Shown: positions 61,602-64,000 of the stretch, piece after piece
How the letters are laid out: each line of letters starts with the position of its first letter
Numbering within the stretch: the first letter of the stretch is position 1
NCBI RefSeq assembly: GCF_019703515.2
Contig: NC_059373.1
Location: 19,554,281-19,618,280 of the forward strand
From: Myxocyprinus asiaticus
Taxonomy: Eukaryota; Chordata; Actinopteri; Cypriniformes; Catostomidae
Direction: 5' to 3'
Length of the DNA: 64,000 nt
Translations under genes and position numbers: made by a program
The notes under the pieces: generated by a model
Databases searched by the model: none
The model's input: the letters and a program-made list of their open reading frames with translations, nothing else
What the model was told of the DNA's origin: nothing

Positions 61602-62720
61602 TTGGAAAAACAAAGTTCCATGTGAAATGTTGAACAGTTTCAGTGTCATATTTAAGGAATGTAATAGTTTTTGCATACTGCACCTTATCGTGAACCATTC
61701 TGGTTATGTGCCATGTTAGTTGATTGTTGGAGGATGTTCTACATTGAGCTTATTATCCAAGCAGTGGTCTAGTTTGTTTTACATGGCTATGCCAGCTCAG
61801 TTTTTTATTTTTTATTTATTTATTTATTTATTTTTTATGTGTGTGTCTTTGTATCTCTGTAATTGTTAGTCAAGGAACTGTTAATCAACCATCATAGACC
61901 TCATGTCTGGCATGCTGCTGGGGAAGCTATGTCCACTCTGTAAATGGTTTTGGTGTGTGTTGATAGAACGTAAATGCAGATACACTCCCAAAATCAATTT
62001 CAGTGACACTGACCATCAAGCCCAGACCTGATCTAAAATGAAAGCTATACCATCTGATGATTAGAAGACCATCAATGCCTTTTAACGGTTTCCGGGTTCT
62101 GAGAAGTTTTAATAACTCGCTGAGTTTGACTTTTGCTTTTTGTAAAAGCAGCACTAGCTGTATCATTTCTGTTTGCTTTTTGGTTTTAATCATAGATGCC
62201 TGGACCCTGTGGATCGCCTTTGTAGCTCTCCACCCACTCTGAAACAACAGGCTCCTGTTCTCCAACTGTCAGATTAGTTAATAAAACAATTACTCTTGAC
62301 TCCACAATGTGCCTGATTTGGCATGCTGGAAGCACACAAATTCTCAATTCCTTTGAATTTCATCAGTAAAAAAATTAATTAGAGTGGCCACGAAAATGTA
62401 ATCATTGCTCCCTGGAAATTGAAATAAATTAGACATGCATGCATTGGGACTGCTTGTTAGCAGTGACCTCGAGTAAATGCTGTATCCATTTGTGAAATTC
62501 ATAATGGAGTTTAGGCAACTTTGAACTGTGCTTAAATAAAGACTATATTGCATGGTCCCCAGGGTTTCATATGAATGTTGAAATTGCTTATTTGATGAGG
62601 TAGGTATGTCTGTTTGTGTGCGTGTTTATGTATTTTATGATGGCTTGGCAAATATCATGCTTTCCATTATAATTCAAACTTTTAGTCATTTGCAGAAGGA
62701 ATGCTGTTCCCCTATATGAT

Positions 62721-62806
<86 letters not shown>

Positions 62807-63560
62807 CTTTCTCCTGGTTTACTTGATTATTTGTCAGACAACAGAATGCAGTGGTCTTCACTGCAAAGAGAATGCATATATGGAAACTAATGAAGTCAAT
62901 GCATTGCAAAGCATATATGCTTATTTTATGTTCCTCATGTTTTTCTCAAAATATATACACTTATACCAGTATTTCTGGCATGACATGCATGGCAGGACTG
63001 TACATTTCCTCACATTACTTCTTCTGTAATCACTTTGTGTACTGAGTTCCCAACCATCCTGAGGGTCTTATTTGAACTGGTCCCATTCTCAGTAAGGTAA
63101 TGACATTTGACAGTCAAATTGGAAGCCCTTCAATCAAGATTGGGATCATTGAATAGCTTGTTATGTCAAATTGTTTTGTCATTTACTTAATCTCTGGGCA
63201 TAGAATTGAAGCCGGACTGTGTGTTTAGATTGTTTGTACATCATAATTTTAGGCTGATAATTACAGTTGAAAAAATCATTCAAGTGTCAAGTGTTCACAA
63301 TGAAAATATGTGCTACCTTTTTTTGTTTGGCGACAGGAAGCAGTAATCAGTGAATGATACCCTCTCATCATACAATAATGTAATGCCAGGCTGGTGGAGT
63401 GAAGTGTCCGCAGTATGTAAGTTGTAAGTGTTTCTCTTCATCAGGTTGATCTCCTTTCCTGAGTTTTTGGCCTTTGAGTCTGTGCTGTGTGCTCCAGATG
63501 CTCTCTTCATGGTCGCCTTTCAGCTCTTCGACAAAACTGGAAATGGATTTGCCACTTTTG
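51861..63560 (+). CDS. slc25a13: slc25a13 (citrin), aspartate/glutamate carrier, exons 1-4, 3' incomplete
   Basis: The product imports glutamate plus a proton into mitochondria in exchange for aspartate, feeding the malate-aspartate shuttle and urea synthesis. Calcium binding to its N-terminal EF-hand domain regulates it. Exons are 51861-51872, 52982-53029, 55105-55247 and 63445-63560, with phases 0, 0, 2 matching the human gene as I recall it. Only the first part of the EF-hand domain is in the window; the six-helix carrier domain lies beyond 64000. Readable landmarks are [14 protein letters not shown] (exon 2), YMSPEDFV and GVVDQTKDG (exon 3), and [20 protein letters not shown] (exon 4). 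slc25a12 is a close paralogue, but adjacency to sem1 on the same strand supports slc25a13. The exon 2/3 junction lacks GT-AG at the conserved borders (see findings). Introns 2 and 3 carry transposon stacks. Confidence 0.88.
52438..52740 (-). mobile_element. Internally deleted Tc1-like element in slc25a13 intron 1
   Basis: The left end is 'acagtacatggccaaaagtg' followed by 'gtgtggacacc'. The interior contains 'gtcagggctttctgtaggcc' and 'ttgtgcacaaaggggctt', antisense transposase-derived sequence of a well-known fish Tc1 family. The right part 'attgcatggctgtatgct' is the family's other subterminal region. Most of the coding region is gone. Confidence 0.7.
52982..53029 (+). CDS. slc25a13: slc25a13 exon 2
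   Basis: It encodes [16 protein letters not shown] after the acceptor TTTAAAG. The human exon, from memory, reads [18 protein letters not shown], so this copy is two codons shorter at its start. It ends AAG at 53029 by homology, but the next bases are ATATGT, not GTATGT. The nearest GT is at 53034. Confidence 0.75.
53448..54552 (+). mobile_element. hAT-like non-autonomous element in slc25a13 intron 2
   Basis: Termini GGTAACATTTTACAATAAGG and its inverse, ending TTGTAAAGTGTTACC. The flanking 8 bp are CAGTCTCC (53440-53447) and CTGTCTCC (54553-54560), matching at 7 of 8, which suggests a hAT target duplication. It is interrupted by a family B element at 53606-54397. Confidence 0.75.
53606..54397 (+). 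mobile_element. Family B TTAA element nested in the hAT-like element
   Basis: TTAA at 53606-53609 with AGGGATAGTTCACCC; the right end is GGGTGCATTATTCC with TTAA at 54394-54397. The interior has an inverted pair around 'tatcgccacctactgggcac' and 'gtccagtaggtggcgatatg'. Confidence 0.82.
54456..54693 (+). repeat. Tandem duplication, about 120 bp x 2
   Basis: 54456-54576 and 54577-54693 are near-identical, both ending 'ccttgtaatattgtgtct'. The unit spans the right end of the hAT-like element and about 24 bp of its flank. Confidence 0.85.
55105..55247 (+). CDS. slc25a13: slc25a13 exon 3 (homology-defined borders)
   Basis: It encodes [20 protein letters not shown] and on to GVVDQTKDG, 143 nt, the same length as the human exon as I recall it. 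The donor is GATGG|GTTAGC. Directly before it the sequence is 'tctttcccttcacat', a good pyrimidine tract ending in AT instead of AG. In-frame alternatives are the AG at 55085-55086 (exon from 55087, +6 codons) and, with the shifted donor of exon 2, the AG at 55053-55054 (exon from 55055). Confidence 0.8.
55440..55960. promoter_or_regulatory. Candidate conserved regulatory block in slc25a13 intron 3
   Basis: A repeat-free block of even composition contains clustered ATTA/TAAT cores (55617-55660) and a full palindromic RFX X-box, GTTGCCGTGGCAACC, at 55693-55707. Known DLX5/6 limb and branchial enhancers lie in this gene neighbourhood in mammals. Whether this block is conserved or active is inference. 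Confidence 0.4.
56263..56800 (+). mobile_element. Miniature TTAA-type element, family A, complete
   Basis: TTAA at 56263-56266 and 56797-56800. The ends AGGAATATTCCAGGTTCA and TGAACCCAGAACATTCCT (as TTGAACCCAGAACATTCC on the + strand) pair as inverted repeats. Confidence 0.8.
56797..57055 (+). mobile_element. Family B element abutting family A, right end decayed
   Basis: It starts at the same TTAA that closes the family A element (TTAAGGGATACTGCAGTTCACCC-like start, with a 4-base insertion). It keeps the central hairpin 'ttcactttcattgtatgg' / 'tgcaatgaaagtgaatag'. The right terminus is not recognisable. Confidence 0.65.
58116..60098 (+). mobile_element. TTAA-type element (AGGTGAAGT ends) interrupted by Tc1
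   Basis: TTAA at 58116-58119 and 60095-60098. The termini AGGTGAAGTGTGTA and TACATACTTCACCT are inverted repeats. About 340 bp of its own sequence remains once the Tc1 element at 58187-59827 is removed. Inside, 'aaccaatggcaagag' and 'taccaatggcagatg' flank a poly-T run. Confidence 0.78.
58187..59827 (+). mobile_element. Near full-length Sleeping Beauty-like Tc1 element, inactive
   Basis: 1641 bp between TA dinucleotides (58185-58186, 59828-59829). Long terminal inverted repeats contain inner direct repeats ('agtttacatacactta' near both the start and 58403). The transposase starts [14 protein letters not shown] near 58576, then an extra A shifts the frame. Later frames give [25 protein letters not shown], then [12 protein letters not shown]. 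In that motif the expected first catalytic Asp of the DD34E triad is Asn. Further on come [15 protein letters not shown] (second Asp) and [16 protein letters not shown] (Glu kept). Stops and shifts leave no intact enzyme. Confidence 0.92.
60263..61215 (+). mobile_element. TTAA-type element (AGATGCACTCAGTAA end)
   Basis: TTAA at 60263-60266 and 61212-61215. The left end is AGATGCACTCAGTAA and the right end is AAGTGCACCT; the inner bases TGCAC/GTGCA pair. It is non-coding and interrupted at 60601. Confidence 0.65.
60601..61136 (+). mobile_element. Tc1-type miniature element, complete
   Basis: Ends 'tacactaccggtcaaaagtt' and 'cttttcaccggtattgta' are inverted repeats beginning at TA. At 536 bp it has no transposase open frame. 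Reverse-oriented fragments of the same family are at 38490 and 40270. Confidence 0.8.
61960..62560. promoter_or_regulatory. Candidate regulatory block in slc25a13 intron 3
   Basis: A repeat-free stretch directly after a transposon-rich one, rich in homeodomain cores ('aattaattagagtgg' at 62376, 'gattagttaataaaac' at 62271). A block around 62390-62530 has an even base mix unlike the flanks. Function is inferred only from context within the dlx5/6 neighbourhood. Confidence 0.35.
62723..62802 (+). repeat. (TA)n microsatellite
   Basis: About 40 uninterrupted AT units in slc25a13 intron 3. Confidence 0.97.
63445..63560 (+). CDS. slc25a13: slc25a13 exon 4
   Basis: Acceptor TCTTCATCAG, then codons for [20 protein letters not shown] followed by [19 protein letters not shown], and donor G|GTAAGC. 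116 nt, matching the human exon length as I recall it. It contains the exiting helix of the first EF-hand pair and the loop DKTGNG of the next. Confidence 0.95.
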
Positions 63561-63872
63561 GTAAGCTTTAAACATGTTTCCTTTTTTGTTAATTTTTTTT
63601 TTTTTTTTTTTTGAGACTGCATCTGTTTTAATACTGTATATCTGCTTGATTTTTTTCATTCATTACATTTAAGTGCTAAACGGTACATTTGTTGGTGAAT
63701 CTCATGAAACGTGTCAAGAAAATGTCAAGTTATTTGTCACAATATTACATGAAAATTAAGCCCCCTCCTCCCCCCCATTCTCATTTTCGCAATGCAAAAA
63801 AAGAGATTCTAGTTCTCATATTCTCACTACTGTAATTTATTTTTATTTATATATTTATATATACTGTATATA

Positions 63873-64000
63873 CACAGTTGTGCTCAAAAGTTTGCATACC
63901 CTGGCAGAAATTGTGAAATTTTGGCATTGATTTTGAAAATATGACTGATCATGCAAAAAAACTGTCTTTTATTTAAGGATAATGATCATATGAAGCCATT
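63873..64000 (+). mobile_element. Left end of a Tc1-like element, runs off the window
   Basis: It starts after TA with 'cagttgtgctcaaaagtttg' and 'cataccctggcagaaattgt', the terminal repeat of a well-known fish Tc1 family. The remainder lies beyond 64000 within slc25a13 intron 4. Confidence 0.75.

Overview
This window is fish nuclear DNA, most likely from a cyprinid or another cypriniform. The evidence is an AT-rich, gene-poor sequence, split exons with GT-AG introns, and repeat families typical of carp and zebrafish relatives: Sleeping Beauty-like Tc1 elements, TTAA-flanked miniature elements ending in AGGGATAGTTCACCC, L2-like LINE tails, and long CA, GA and TA microsatellites. The species cannot be named from the sequence alone.

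Only two protein genes can be supported, both on the + strand. The first is sem1 (DSS1/SHFM1), a complete three-exon gene (29575-33367) encoding the 70-residue proteasome lid and BRCA2-binding peptide. The second is the 5' part of slc25a13 (citrin, the calcium-regulated mitochondrial aspartate/glutamate carrier). Its exons 1-4 lie between 51861 and 63560 and the gene runs off the right edge. In human these genes are neighbours next to DLX6/DLX5 (7q21.3). The order and strands here predict that dlx6a/dlx5a lie to the left of the window. Positions 1-29400, the 18 kb between the genes and the slc25a13 introns would then belong to the dlx5/6 regulatory landscape; several repeat-free blocks are flagged as candidate enhancers.

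Layout: 1-29400 is intergenic, with scattered miniature DNA transposons, two LINE 3' ends and microsatellites. 29400-33600 is sem1, whose second intron is full of transposon relics. 33600-51780 is intergenic and contains a pile of Tc1 fragments (35-37.3 kb), a THAP-domain transposon relic (41.9-42.9 kb) and two large nested transposon stacks (43.4-45.4 and 45.6-48.4 kb). 51780-64000 is the slc25a13 promoter, exons and introns, with three more nested stacks.

Two things stand out most. First, slc25a13 intron 2 lacks GT and AG at the borders predicted by homology; a shifted GT-AG pair would instead add 18 in-frame codons. Second, transposons are nested up to three deep, with target-site duplications and terminal repeats clear enough to read the order of insertion.
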